Numbered from the stretch's first letter, positions 1 through 12,145 are shown. The stretch is DNA of 64,000 bases from Microbacterium sp. CFH 31415 (GCF_022538185.1 NZ_JAKYXC010000006.1:124001-188000); one strand, 5' to 3'. The notes: generated from the sequence alone by a model not told the origin. Made by a program: numbers and translations.

Positions 1-95
1 ATGCTGCTTCCTCCGGAGGCCGCGTCTCTCACCCCCCTCTCCACAGGGACGCCGTGAGCCGGTGTTGCACACGCGGCTGAAGGCACGCTCGTGAG
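1..95. other. Window edge, no gene assigned
   Basis: Reading from base 1 gives an 18-codon frame that stops at 55-57. It could be the tail of a gene cut by the window edge or chance. No ribosome binding site or recognisable protein is visible. Confidence 0.4.
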
Positions 96-1058
96 GTGAT
101 GCGACCACTTCCGACCGAGCTCGGACCCCGATTCTCCGTCCAGCAGGCCAAGGACGCCGGGGTCCCGAAGGGGAGACTCCGGCGAAAAGACATGCACAAG
201 CCCTTCCATGGTGTGCGAGTGGTGAGCGACGCGGTGCTGCCCGCAGATCTCGAGACCGATCGCTACGGCCGCGCTCTCGGGCCGGCCGAGCAAGCGCACC
301 TCGCACAGGCCCTTGCATACGCACCCCGGATGTCCGAGGACGAGTTCTTCAGTCATGTCACCGCGGCGGTCATCCACGGAATCCCCCTCCCGTACGCTGT
401 CGTCGCGCGGTCGCTGTTGCACGTGTCGGTGCTCCGGCCACGGCGGCTTCCTCGCAGTGCGGGTGTCCGCGGACATGAGGCGAAGCCCTCGCTCGTGACC
501 ACCAGACGCGATGATCGCACCGGTCTGCTCATCGCGTCGCCGGCGTCGGTGTGGGTGAGCCTTGGACGGCAGCTGACCGACCCGTATGACCTTGTCGCCG
601 CCGGGGATGCTGTCGTGCGGACGTGGCGCGTCGACTCGCCGCTCGCGACACTCGCCGAGCTCGAGTCGGCGGTCGCTGCGGGACGACGAGTCGGCGTGGC
701 GGCTGCCCGGCTCGCGCTCCCTCGAGTGCGAACCGATTCCGCATCTCGCACTGAGTCCTGGCTTCGCCTGACACTCGTCGATCATGGGCTCCCTGAGCCT
801 GCGCGGAACCACGAGGTCTTCGAGAGAGGCGTCTACCTCGGGTGTGTGGATCTCGCGTATCCCACCGTCAAGATCGCGATCGAGTACGAGGGGGAGCACC
901 ACCTCCTCGATCCCGAGCAGTGGTCCCGTGATATCGCTCGGTACGAGGCGCTTCGCGCGGCCGGATGGATCGTCGTCCAGATCACCAAGTCGGAACTGTT
1001 CAACACCCCCACGGTCGCGGTCCAGCGGGTGCGAGCGGCGATCCGCCGTCGCGGCTGA
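96..1058 (+). CDS. AbiEi-like / DUF559-domain protein
   Basis: This protein of about 320 residues has two parts. The N-terminal 40 residues (FSVQQAKDAGVPKGRLRRKD and on) resemble the winged-helix region of AbiEi-type antitoxin-like proteins. The C-terminal part (about residues 245-310), with a CVDLAYPTVKIAIEYEGEHH core and a later WIVVQITKSELF strand, resembles the Vsr/DUF559 restriction-endonuclease-like fold, where acidic residues before EGEHH would bind metal. Proteins of this build are common solitary genes in Microbacteriaceae and their role is not established. No toxin partner lies next to it. Translation may start at GTG 96 or ATG 99; no clear Shine-Dalgarno separates them. The tandem palindromic repeat block begins 12 bases after the stop. 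Confidence 0.72.
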   Translation: MMRPLPTELGPRFSVQQAKDAGVPKGRLRRKDMHKPFHGVRVVSDAVLPADLETDRYGRALGPAEQAHLAQALAYAPRMSEDEFFSHVTAAVIHGIPLPYAVVARSLLHVSVLRPRRLPRSAGVRGHEAKPSLVTTRRDDRTGLLIASPASVWVSLGRQLTDPYDLVAAGDAVVRTWRVDSPLATLAELESAVAAGRRVGVAAARLALPRVRTDSASRTESWLRLTLVDHGLPEPARNHEVFERGVYLGCVDLAYPTVKIAIEYEGEHHLLDPEQWSRDIARYEALRAAGWIVVQITKSELFNTPTVAVQRVRAAIRRRG

Positions 1059-1070
1059 GCCGAGCGTGGG

Positions 1071-1344
1071 CCTGCTCGCCTGTCACGAAGTGCAGGGATC
1101 CGCGGCATTCTGCGGCAGGTGAGCGGCTCGAGCCGGGCGCGCCTGCTCGCCTGTCACGAAGTGCTGGGATCCGCGGCATTCTGCGGCAGGTGAGCGGCTC
1201 GAGCCGAGCGCGTGCCTGCTCGCCTGTCACGAAGTGCTGAGACCCGCGGCATTCTGCGGCAGGTGAGCGGCTCGAGCCGAGCGCGCGCCTGCTCGGCTGT
1301 CACGAAGTGCTGGGACCCACGGCATTCTGCGGCAGGTGAGCGGG
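1071..1344. repeat. Tandem palindromic repeat block A (4 units)
   Basis: Four units of 71-74 bp start at about 1071, 1142, 1214 and 1288. Each runs CCTGCTCGCCTGTCACGAAG ... GCATTCTGCGGCAGGTGAGC, so its ends can pair as an imperfect hairpin. Read on the minus strand, the units match the block at 15194-15470: CTCACCTG(C/T)CGCA at one end and CACTTCGTGACAG at the other. The block lies between the stop of the gene at 96-1058 and the stop of the facing regulator gene. Confidence 0.85.
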
Positions 1345-1381
1345 GTTAGGGTGCGGGGACAGCAACGAGCGGATGCCGCGG

Positions 1382-1615
1382 CTACGCGTCGGCACGGACG
1401 AGCAGGTCGCCGATCTCGCAGTCGAGGGCCTGGCAGATGGCCGACAGCGTCGAGTAACGGATCGCCCGGGCCCGGTCGTTCTTCAGGATCGACAGATTCA
1501 CGACCGAAACCCCCACCAGTTCGGACAGGCGCGTGAGGGTCATGCCGCGCTCCTCGAGCAGCTCGTCGAGCCGGCAGTGGACCCCGCTCGGGCCCTCGTC
1601 TTCGGCCGGAGTCAT
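1382..1615 (-). CDS. Small XRE-family regulator (HTH_26 type)
   Basis: This 77-residue protein is almost entirely one Cro/C1-type helix-turn-helix. Residues about 10-70 read LDELLEERGMTLTRLSELVG, then VSVVNLSILKNDRARAIRYS and TLSAICQALDCEIGDLLV. The family is that of YozG-like regulators, which bind DNA as dimers and usually sit beside DUF2975 membrane proteins, as here. It is the third gene of a minus-strand operon, 46 bp after the second DUF2975-like gene. I chose the ATG at 1615 because the frame upstream of it has no HTH sequence and overlaps the neighbouring gene. The palindrome TTATCG-AAAAA-CGATAA ahead of the operon is a plausible autoregulatory operator (inference). Confidence 0.85.
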   Translation of the reverse strand: MTPAEDEGPSGVHCRLDELLEERGMTLTRLSELVGVSVVNLSILKNDRARAIRYSTLSAICQALDCEIGDLLVRADA

Positions 1616-1661
1616 ACGTGCCCCCGGGGCTGGCGCCGCATCCGGCCGGTGTCGCCGGCCA

Positions 1662-2396
1662 TCACACCAGCGCCTCGGTGTCGTGCTGCAGGCGGGCGCC
1701 ATGACGGAAGATCGCAGCCAGCGCGCCGAGTGCGGCTGCTCCGCAGATCGGCCACCATGACACCGAGACACGATAGATGCCCGTCGACACCACGTCGGCA
1801 CCGTGCGCGGGGAAGATCTCGTTCGCGAGGACGGTGCGTCCCAGGCTGCCGAGAAGCTCGCCGCCGAGCCCGGCGACGAGCACCGTGACGGCGCCGATGA
1901 GCAGCCAGCGGCCCACCACGCGCGAGAAAGGCGCGCCCTTCAGCGCTTGGCCGCACGCGATGGTGAGCACGACGCCGGGAACCGCGATCGCGATGAGCGT
2001 GAGTACGTCGCCTGCGGCGAGCAGCATCCGCAGACCGGCGCCGACCCCGGCGACCGTGACGTCGACCCCCGACACGGTTCCGCACACGAGCGTCGGCGTG
2101 GTGGCCACGACCGGCTCGTCGATGCCGCCGCACGACAGGCCCGGTACGCTCGCCGCTACCAGCAGATCCGCGATCCAGACATCGCCGCCGAACCAGCGCC
2201 AGGCCGACAACAGCATCCCGACGCCGGTGAACGCGACCCAGATCCGCGCCAGCGCGCCGGCGACCTCGATCACGACGGAGGAGCTGCGCCGTCGCCGGGC
2301 ATCCCATGCGATGAAGCCGATGAACCCGGCGACGAGCAGCAGGCCGCCGGTGATCCAGAGAAGTGCGCCGGGCAGATCCGGCCAGCCGATGTTCAC
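1662..2396 (-). CDS. DUF2975-like membrane protein
   Basis: This 244-residue integral membrane protein has about four hydrophobic segments: residues 10-30 (ALLWITGGLLLVAGFIGFIA), 45-65, 125-150 and 165-190. The loop between the first two pairs carries two Cys residues (SCGGID and LVCGTVSG) that may form an exported disulfide. Segment layout and the adjacent small XRE gene fit the DUF2975 family (YoaS-like). The start is GTG 2396, preceded by GGAGA. It ends RLQHDTEALV, nearly the same as the MQKDTEALV tail of the preceding gene, so the two are tandem paralogues. Its molecular function is unknown. Confidence 0.7.
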   Translation of the reverse strand: MNIGWPDLPGALLWITGGLLLVAGFIGFIAWDARRRRSSSVVIEVAGALARIWVAFTGVGMLLSAWRWFGGDVWIADLLVAASVPGLSCGGIDEPVVATTPTLVCGTVSGVDVTVAGVGAGLRMLLAAGDVLTLIAIAVPGVVLTIACGQALKGAPFSRVVGRWLLIGAVTVLVAGLGGELLGSLGRTVLANEIFPAHGADVVSTGIYRVSVSWWPICGAAALGALAAIFRHGARLQHDTEALV

Positions 2397-2436
2397 GAGG
2401 TCTCCTTCGCCGTGCCCGTCATCGAAGAGCGCGCCA

Positions 2437-3174
2437 TCAGACCAGCGCCTCCGTGTCCTTCTGCATGCGGGTGCCGATCTGGAACGCGGCGGCGACCAGC
2501 GCCAGCCCGAGCGCCCAGCCGATCGGTCCGAGGTCGAGCGTCAGCACCCACCCCGTCAGACCTTCGTACGGACCGTCGCCCATGTCGCCGGCGGTGATGG
2601 TCCGCTCGCCGAGGAATCCGACCACCGACGCCCGTGCGAAGCTGCCGAACACCTGCGATCCGAGTCCGCCGACGAGCACCGCGATCGCGGTGACACCGAT
2701 CACGTGCGGCAGCGAGCGCACGAATGGGCGTCCGCGCAGCAGGCCGATCGCGAGCCACGCCACGGCCACGCCGATCGCGAGGGCGGCGAGGAGCGGCAGC
2801 GCGGCCTCGAGGTAGAGCAGCCAGCGCGTCTCGCCGGGGAGCCCGGTGACCTCCAGCCAGACCGACTCGTACCCCGCGCCGACGATCGCATCCGACTTGT
2901 CCGCGAACGACGGCACGGCGGCGTTCGCGAGCGGGAAGCCGTCGATGCGCAGAGGGTCGACGGTGAAGACCTGGATGCCCGCGAGCACGAGCATGATCGC
3001 GCTCCCGGCCGCGACGAGCATCGCGCCGGTTCCGACGACGGCGACCACCCACTCCTCGAGCCTCGAGAGTCCGCCGGGCTCGGCGGCGCGCCGGGCGCGC
3101 ACCAGCAGGATCACGAAGATCGTGCCGACGACGATCGGCAGTCCGACCCACAGCGCAAGGAATCCCGACCCCAT
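2437..3174 (-). CDS. DUF2975-like membrane protein, first gene of operon
   Basis: This 245-residue membrane protein is a paralogue of the next gene, with the same layout of about four hydrophobic segments and the same tail (MQKDTEALV). The first segment begins at residue 4 (FLALWVGLPIVVGTIFVILL). The ATG at 3174 has a strong GGAGGT 8 bases upstream; the longer frame reaching 3273 would run through the promoter palindrome and is less likely. The next gene follows after 40 bp and the XRE gene after that, so all three should be co-transcribed. I infer a membrane/regulator module but cannot say what it senses. Confidence 0.7.
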   Translation of the reverse strand: MGSGFLALWVGLPIVVGTIFVILLVRARRAAEPGGLSRLEEWVVAVVGTGAMLVAAGSAIMLVLAGIQVFTVDPLRIDGFPLANAAVPSFADKSDAIVGAGYESVWLEVTGLPGETRWLLYLEAALPLLAALAIGVAVAWLAIGLLRGRPFVRSLPHVIGVTAIAVLVGGLGSQVFGSFARASVVGFLGERTITAGDMGDGPYEGLTGWVLTLDLGPIGWALGLALVAAAFQIGTRMQKDTEALV

Positions 3175-3202
3175 GCCGGCACCTCCATATCGATTGTCGT
3201 TG

Positions 3203-3219
3203 TTATCGAAAAACGATAA
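3203..3219. promoter_or_regulatory. Palindromic operator candidate before DUF2975/XRE operon
   Basis: A perfect 6-bp inverted repeat, TTATCG-AAAAA-CGATAA, lies about 30 bp upstream of the first ATG of the minus-strand operon, with further ATCGAT bases beside it (3189-3194). AT-rich sequence is rare in this genome, so a promoter/operator is likely. Binding by the XRE product is inference. Confidence 0.5.
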
Positions 3220-3358
3220 ACCGAACGGATGCCGCGGCGCAAGCATCCGGTGCACTATGCCCCTGGCGAACACGGGCTCACCCGATCCCCCCTCTCGTTA
3301 CCCTCGATGTAAGGCGCCGAGGGCTCGACAGACCCTCTCTGCCCCGAAGGAGTGAACG

Positions 3359-5881
<2,523 letters not shown>

Positions 5882-5893
5882 GGGCCGGAACGA

Positions 5894-5929
5894 ACGAAGA
5901 GCGGATGCCTCCCGGCATCCGCTCTTCGT
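5894..5929 (+). terminator. clpC terminator hairpin
   Basis: ACGAAGAGCGGATGCC pairs perfectly over 16 bp with GGCATCCGCTCTTCGT around the loop TCCC. The left arm contains the genome-wide GCGGATGCC word. It lies 13 bp after the clpC stop and before the next gene's promoter. Confidence 0.85.
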
Positions 5930-5961
5930 CGTCTCGGCGGTCCGCGCTCTACGCTGGAGGG

Positions 5962-6465
5962 GTGAGGGCGATAAAGGTGCGGGCCGCGCGCACGCGCGAT
6001 GTGCGTGGCATCCAGGCGATGCTTGAGCCCTTCGTTCAGCGCCGCATCCTCCTCGGCAAGGACCTGGTCGTGCTCTACGAGGCGACGCAGCAGTTCCTGG
6101 TCGCCGAGGACGGCGAGGGCAACCTCATCGGCTGCGGCGCGCTGCACGTGATGTGGGAGGACCTCGGCGAGATCCGCACGCTCATCGTCGTGGACGAGTG
6201 GCTCCACCACGGCGTCGGCCGAGCGCTCGTCGAAGGGCTCGAGGGGCAGGCCCGCACGCTCGGGCTCACGCGCCTGTTCTGCCTCACCTTCGAGGTGGAC
6301 TTCTTCACGCGGCGCGGCTTCTCGCCGATCGGCGAGCAGATCGTCGACCCCGACGTCTACTCGCAGCTCATCCGCTCTCCGGATGAGGGCGTCGCCGAGT
6401 TCCTCGACCTCGCGCACGTGAAGCCCAACACGCTCGGCAACACGCGGATGATCAAGAACCTCTGA
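5962..6465 (+). CDS. argA: GNAT acetyltransferase, ArgA-like
   Basis: This 167-residue GNAT protein matches the short actinobacterial amino-acid N-acetyltransferase family (Rv2747-like), which acetylates glutamate or glutamine at the start of arginine synthesis. The acetyl-CoA loop is GVGRALVEGLEGQARTLGL near residues 88-107, and FFTRRGFSPIGEQI is the typical C-terminal GNAT stretch. The tail LGNTRMIKNL is also family-like. I chose GTG 5962 because TACGCT lies exactly six bases upstream, the same leaderless spacing seen before other genes here; the longer frame from 5905 would start inside the clpC terminator. The substrate is known for the family, not shown here. Confidence 0.8.
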   Translation: MRAIKVRAARTRDVRGIQAMLEPFVQRRILLGKDLVVLYEATQQFLVAEDGEGNLIGCGALHVMWEDLGEIRTLIVVDEWLHHGVGRALVEGLEGQARTLGLTRLFCLTFEVDFFTRRGFSPIGEQIVDPDVYSQLIRSPDEGVAEFLDLAHVKPNTLGNTRMIKNL

Positions 6466-6570
6466 GCGGATGCCGCGACCTGCGGCCGCGCGAGCGTGAC
6501 GCGGGCAGTGAACCCGGGGCGGCGGGCGTGCCGACGCGGGTAGCCGGACGCCTCCGCCTACCCTGGTCTC

Positions 6571-7269
6571 ATGACCGGCGAGACTCCCCGCAGACGGCAC
6601 TCCCCGGCGGTGTACCGCCGCCGTCGGATCGTCCTGCTCATCGGGCTGCTGCTGGTCGCCGTCCTCATCTGGCTGCTCGTCGCCCAGCCGTGGCGGAGCA
6701 CCGCGTCGGAAGGCGCCGAGCCCCAGACCGAGAAGACCCAGGATGCGGCGGGATCGCTGCCCGTGCCGACCGCGGGGGCGACGCCGGGCGTCACCCCGAC
6801 GGGAGACGCCGCCGCCGGCGACGCGACGCCGAAGCCGACACCGTCGGGAACGCCCGCCGCCCAACCGTGCGTCGGGAGCGACATCACCGTCGAGGCGGTG
6901 ACGAGCCAGGAGTCGTACTCGAACGACCAGGTGCCGTCGTTCTCGATCCGGCTCACCAACGACGGCGACTCCGACTGCACGCTCAACGTCGGCACGAGCG
7001 GCCAGGTCTTCACCGTGACCAGCGGCAGCGACACCTGGTGGCGGTCGACCGACTGCCAGAGCGAGCCCAGCGACATGGTCGTGCTGCTGACGGCAGGGCA
7101 GACCGTCTCGAGCGCCTCGCCACTCACGTGGGACCGCACGCGCTCAGCTGTCGGCACCTGCGACGACGAGACGCGGCCGCGGGCTCCCGGCGGCGGCGCG
7201 TCGTACCACCTCGCGGTCGAGATCGGCGGGGTCGCCTCGACCGAGACGACCCAGTTCCTGCTGTACTGA
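6571..7269 (+). CDS. Membrane-anchored extracytoplasmic protein, unknown function
   Basis: This 232-residue protein has a basic N-terminus (RRRHSPAVYRRRR) and one membrane segment (about 20-40, IVLLIGLLLVAVLIWLLVAQ). A Thr/Pro/Ala/Gly-rich linker follows (about 45-100), then a domain of about 130 residues with four Cys (PCVGSD, DSDCTL, STDCQS, VGTCDD) that could form two disulfides. The layout fits a protein anchored by its N-terminus with a folded domain outside the membrane. The domain looks beta-rich, like many small actinobacterial secreted Ig-like domains, but I do not recognise a family. TACCCT sits six bases before ATG 6571, consistent with a leaderless transcript. Confidence 0.75.
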   Translation: MTGETPRRRHSPAVYRRRRIVLLIGLLLVAVLIWLLVAQPWRSTASEGAEPQTEKTQDAAGSLPVPTAGATPGVTPTGDAAAGDATPKPTPSGTPAAQPCVGSDITVEAVTSQESYSNDQVPSFSIRLTNDGDSDCTLNVGTSGQVFTVTSGSDTWWRSTDCQSEPSDMVVLLTAGQTVSSASPLTWDRTRSAVGTCDDETRPRAPGGGASYHLAVEIGGVASTETTQFLLY

Positions 7270-7459
7270 CGGCATCCCCGGGAACCGGTGACCGCAGCTC
7301 CTGCGGGGGCACCGTGGGCGGTCGATACATACATTCGCATGAAAGGGTGTAGACGCGGCGCTCTCGACGCTCTACATTTTGATCACTGGCACCCATCACG
7401 GCTGTCCCCACAGTCCGCGAATCGCGTTCCCCAGGCGCACATCGCACAGGTGGTCAGTT

Positions 7460-7527
7460 GAGGAGACGCCCCCCTCGAGGTGGATAGGCAGAGCCTGTGG
7501 ATCTGCACCTCGAGGGAGGCGTCTCTC
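7460..7527. repeat. Long inverted repeat (about 22-bp stem)
   Basis: The left arm 7460-7482 (ending CCCCTCGAGGTG) pairs with 7506-7527 (starting CACCTCGAGGGAGG), with one bulged base and one mismatch, around a 23-base loop. The stem is longer than a usual terminator. It could be a small palindromic element or a structured RNA; no gene overlaps it. Confidence 0.6.
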
Positions 7528-7752
7528 TGCGTCCGAACTCCCCAGTTCTGGAACGCCCCAGCGCACGATGACCAGGCTCGCGAGCGAGGGAGTCGAGACA
7601 TCGGCGTGCTAAATGTAAACCCAGCAGACGACACTCACAACCTGTTTCGTGAGCACGTCCGCGCGGTTCACAGCCGACGCTCAGGCTGAGACCCGCCCCT
7701 GCGGCGCGGCGGCATCCGTGTGAGGCGTCCGGTCCGGCCGGAGGGCAGGAAA

Positions 7753-7784
7753 AGGCCCCCGGGGTTGGGGACTCCCGGGGGCCT
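7753..7784 (-). terminator. Orphan terminator facing the minus strand
   Basis: AGGCCCCCGGG and CCCGGGGGCCT form a perfect 11-bp stem. Read on the minus strand the hairpin is followed by TTTTCC, as for an intrinsic terminator. No minus-strand gene is visible upstream of it. Confidence 0.55.
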
Positions 7785-7845
7785 GCCATCGTCCTGCGGT
7801 TCGGGCACACCCCAAGGCGCGCGATGCTCGACGATGGAAGAGAAA

Positions 7846-8066
7846 GTGCTGGGGACACTGTTCTCGGAGGTGCTGGGGACACCTCGTGTACAAGGTTATG
7901 CGGATTGGCACTACCTTGTATGTCCCCATTTCGGTGGACAAATGTGAGATTCTCATGAGAGTTTCATCCGACTTGTCCCCCAGATGGGGGACATCGCGGA
8001 ATTTCGAGGACTACCCTTGGCGTCAGCTCCCGTATTCCGGCTCGACGCTGTCCCCCACAGCGAACT
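7846..8066. promoter_or_regulatory. TGGGGACA box array with 20-bp palindrome
   Basis: GTGCTGGGGACAC occurs at 7846-7858 and 7870-7882, 24 bp apart. TACAAGGT (7889-7896) faces ACCTTGTA (7913-7920). TGTCCCCATT starts at 7921. The palindrome TGTCCCCCAGATGGGGGACA spans 7974-7993, and CTGTCCCCCACAG lies near 8049. A nearly identical palindrome with more boxes lies at 48558. The protein that binds is unknown. Confidence 0.5.
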
Positions 8067-8106
8067 CGTAACCCCAGCGAGGAGATCGAACGGCCGGTGA
8101 GCAGTG

Positions 8107-8145
8107 GGCCCTCTCGAGCCGCCGTGGGAACGGCGCGAGAGGGCC
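8107..8145. terminator. Hairpin downstream of permease gene
   Basis: GGCCCTCTCG (8107-8116) pairs with CGAGAGGGCC (8136-8145), with an inner GCCG/CGGC pairing. It lies just past the predicted end of the minus-strand permease frame and is placed to terminate it. Confidence 0.6.
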
Positions 8146-8147
8146 GC

Positions 8148-9872
<1,725 letters not shown>

Positions 9873-9920
9873 CGATCCTCCGTGCTCTCGGGTGGGACGC
9901 GGCGGCGTCTTTGCGCATGA

Positions 9921-9952
9921 TTGTGATACCTATTGGCGGGTTGTGTCTACCT
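9921..9952. promoter_or_regulatory. Candidate FadR/GntR operator, two direct repeats
   Basis: TTGTGATACC (9921-9930) and TTGTGTCTACC (9941-9951) start exactly 20 bp apart, two helical turns, between the divergent permease and ligase genes. FadR-type GntR regulators often bind TNGTNNNACNA-like sites, and such a regulator ends this module. Binding is inference. Confidence 0.35.
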
Positions 9953-10035
9953 TTGGAGCGAGATTCGTCGTTACAGTGGACCGGATCCGACACGGCTCGT
10001 ACGTTCCCAATGGTCGGATCCGGAAGGATGGACGT

Positions 10036-11391
10036 ATGCCGGGCAACCTCAGCGTCGACGAACTGGACGCCGCCATCGCGGCCGGTGAGATCGACACGGT
10101 GATCGTCGCCTTCGCCGATGCGCAAGGCCGCCTGGTCGGCAAACGCGTCTCGGCGCGCCTCTTCCAGGAGGAGGTGCTCCTTCATGGTGCCGAGGCCTGC
10201 AACTACCTGCTGTCGGTCGATGTCGACATGAACACCGTCGACGGGTACGCGATGTCGAGCTGGGAGACGGGCTACGGCGACATGATGCTGCTCAGCGACA
10301 CCGACACGCTTCGTCGCGTGCCGTGGGTGCCGGGGAGCGCGCTCGTCATCGCCGATCTCGGCTGGGAGAACGGCGACCCCGTCGTGCAGTCGCCCCGGGC
10401 GATCCTCAGGCGGCAGCGCGAGCGGCTCGCCGACCGGGGCCTCGTCGCCTACTCGGGCACCGAGCTCGAGTTCATCGTGTTCGACGATTCGTATCGGGAT
10501 GCCTGGGCCAAGGGCTACCGCGACCTCACCCCCTCGACCGACTACAACGTCGACTACGACCTGCTCGCATCGGGGCGTCTCGAGCCGCTGCTGCGCGACA
10601 TCCGCCTCAGCATGGACGGCGCCGGGCTGTACACCGAGGGCGTGAAGGGCGAGTGCAACCTCGGCCAGCAGGAGATCGCGTTCCGCTACGCCGAGGTGCT
10701 CGAGACGGCCGACCAGCACACGATCTACAAGAACGGCGCGAAGTCGATCGCCGACGCGCATGGCAAGTCGATCACGTTCATGGCCAAGTTCAACGAGCGC
10801 GAGGGCAGCAGCTGCCACGTCCACCTGTCGCTGCGCTCCGAAGACGGCACTCCGGTGATGGCGGGCGACCGCCCCCACGGCTTCAGCCCGCTGATGGAGC
10901 ACTGGATCGCCGGCATCCTCGCCACGCTCCGCGAGTTCACGTTCCTGTACGCGCCGACGATCAACTCGTACAAGCGGTTCGCCCCGGGCTCGTTCGCTCC
11001 GACCGGCATCGCGTGGGGCGTCGACAACCGCACGTGCGCGCTGCGCGTGGTCGGCCACGGCTCGTCGCTCCGGGTGGAGAACCGCGTGCCGGGCGGCGAC
11101 GTGAATCCGTACCTGGCGATCTCGGCGATCATCGCCGGCGGGCTGCACGGCGTGGAGCACGAGCTGCCGCTGCCCCACCCGCTCACCGGCAACGCCTACG
11201 CCGCAGGCGTCGAACACCTGCCGACCACGCTGCGCGAGGCCGCGCGGCTCTTCGACGAGTCCGCGATCGCCCGAGCCGCCTTCGGTGACGACGTGGTCGA
11301 CCACTACCTGAACCAGGCGCGCATCGAGGTCGAGGCCTACGACGCCGCCGTGACCGATTGGGAGAGGGTGCGTGGATTTGAGCGCCTCTGA
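10036..11391 (+). CDS. Glutamine synthetase-like gamma-glutamyl-amine ligase
   Basis: This 451-residue protein of the glutamine synthetase fold is of the GlnA3/GlnA4/PuuA type, which joins glutamate to polyamines, ethanolamine or other amines at the cost of ATP. It keeps the metal-binding SGTELEFIVF segment, the CHVHLSL and FMAKF stretches around NGAKS, and LRVENRVPGGDVNPYLA near the C-terminus. It has no adenylylation-loop Tyr motif that I can see. I chose ATG 10036 because GGAAGG lies just upstream and the longer frame from 9892 would use promoter DNA. It overlaps the PuuD-like gene by 20 bp, forming an operon with it, the aldehyde dehydrogenase and the SDR. The amine substrate cannot be read from sequence. 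Confidence 0.88.
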   Translation: MPGNLSVDELDAAIAAGEIDTVIVAFADAQGRLVGKRVSARLFQEEVLLHGAEACNYLLSVDVDMNTVDGYAMSSWETGYGDMMLLSDTDTLRRVPWVPGSALVIADLGWENGDPVVQSPRAILRRQRERLADRGLVAYSGTELEFIVFDDSYRDAWAKGYRDLTPSTDYNVDYDLLASGRLEPLLRDIRLSMDGAGLYTEGVKGECNLGQQEIAFRYAEVLETADQHTIYKNGAKSIADAHGKSITFMAKFNEREGSSCHVHLSLRSEDGTPVMAGDRPHGFSPLMEHWIAGILATLREFTFLYAPTINSYKRFAPGSFAPTGIAWGVDNRTCALRVVGHGSSLRVENRVPGGDVNPYLAISAIIAGGLHGVEHELPLPHPLTGNAYAAGVEHLPTTLREAARLFDESAIARAAFGDDVVDHYLNQARIEVEAYDAAVTDWERVRGFERL

Positions 11392-12145
11392 CGCTGCGGC
11401 GGTCGTGCGGAGGCCGGTCATCGGCCTCACGACCTACCTCGAGCGTGCGAAGCAGGGGGTGTGGGATGTGCGCGCCGCGTTCCTGCCGCAGCAGTACTTC
11501 GACGCGGTCACCGCGTCGGGCGGCATCGCGGTTCTGCTTCCTCCTCAGCCGGGTCCGGATGCCGCCGCCGCCGCAGTTCTCGACGGACTCGACGGCCTCA
11601 TCCTGACCGGCGGCTTGGACGTGCAGCCCGAGCTGTACGGCGCGGAGCGGCATCCGCTCACGGATCCCGGGCGACCCGACCGTGACGAGTGGGAGCTCGC
11701 GCTGTTCCGCGGGGCCGAGGAGCGGCGCATGCCGGTGCTCGCGATCTGCCGCGGGCTGCAGCTCGTCAACGTGGCCCGCGGCGGCACGCTGCACCAGCAC
11801 CTGCCGGACGCGCTCGGCACCGAGCGCTACCGCATCGGCGGCGGCGTGTTCGCGACGAACGAGGTGATGGTCGACGACGGGTCCCGGCTGGCCGCGCTGG
11901 TCGGTGCGGGCACGGTCGACGTGCACAGCTACCACCATCAGGGCGTCGATCGGGTCGGTGCGGGGCTGGTCGTCACGGCGCGCACGGACGACGGACTGGT
12001 TCAGGCCGTCGAGTCGGACGACGACCAGTACCTCGTGGGAGTGCAGTGGCATCCCGAGGAGAATCTCGAGGACCGCCGCCTCTTCGCTGGGCTCGTGGCC
12101 GAGGCATCCGCCTACCGCGCCGCTTCTCAGGGGGTCTCCGCATGA
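11372..12145 (+). CDS. puuD: Gamma-glutamyl hydrolase, PuuD-like (peptidase C26)
   Basis: This 257-residue class I glutamine-amidotransferase-like hydrolase removes glutamate from gamma-glutamyl amino acids such as gamma-glutamyl-GABA. The nucleophile Cys lies in LAICRGLQLVNV (near residue 126). The His/Glu pair is in GVQWHPEENLED near 225, and GLILTGGLDVQPELYG is the family's oxyanion-side motif. It starts at GTG 11372 inside the end of the ligase gene and overlaps the next gene by ATGA, so translation is coupled. With the ligase and dehydrogenase it completes a gamma-glutamyl cycle for an amine. Gene symbol is by family. Confidence 0.85.
   Translation: MDLSASDAAAVVRRPVIGLTTYLERAKQGVWDVRAAFLPQQYFDAVTASGGIAVLLPPQPGPDAAAAAVLDGLDGLILTGGLDVQPELYGAERHPLTDPGRPDRDEWELALFRGAEERRMPVLAICRGLQLVNVARGGTLHQHLPDALGTERYRIGGGVFATNEVMVDDGSRLAALVGAGTVDVHSYHHQGVDRVGAGLVVTARTDDGLVQAVESDDDQYLVGVQWHPEENLEDRRLFAGLVAEASAYRAASQGVSA

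Larger units (their letters stand above)
7270..8147. other. Gene-free stretch with structured DNA
   Basis: I find no credible protein in these 880 bp. The stretch holds a 22-bp hairpin (7460-7527), a terminator-like hairpin facing minus-strand transcription (7753-7784), an array of TGGGGACA boxes with a 20-bp palindrome (7846-8066) and a further hairpin (8107-8145). It may be the residue of a lost gene or element. Confidence 0.6.

Noticed and set aside
1-57. 18-codon frame at the window start
   Set aside because: Too short to judge and cut by the window edge.
1071-1344. Possible CRISPR array
   Set aside because: Unit spacing is regular, but spacers are not unique: nearly the whole unit is repeated and no cas gene is present. 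It is a palindromic repeat block. The same holds for 15194-15470.
7930-8000. Possible DnaA boxes or replication origin (TTTGTCCACC, TTGTCCCCC)
   Set aside because: Only one loose DnaA-box match is present, with no dnaA or dnaN nearby. The G-run boxes do not match the actinobacterial TTGTCCACA consensus.
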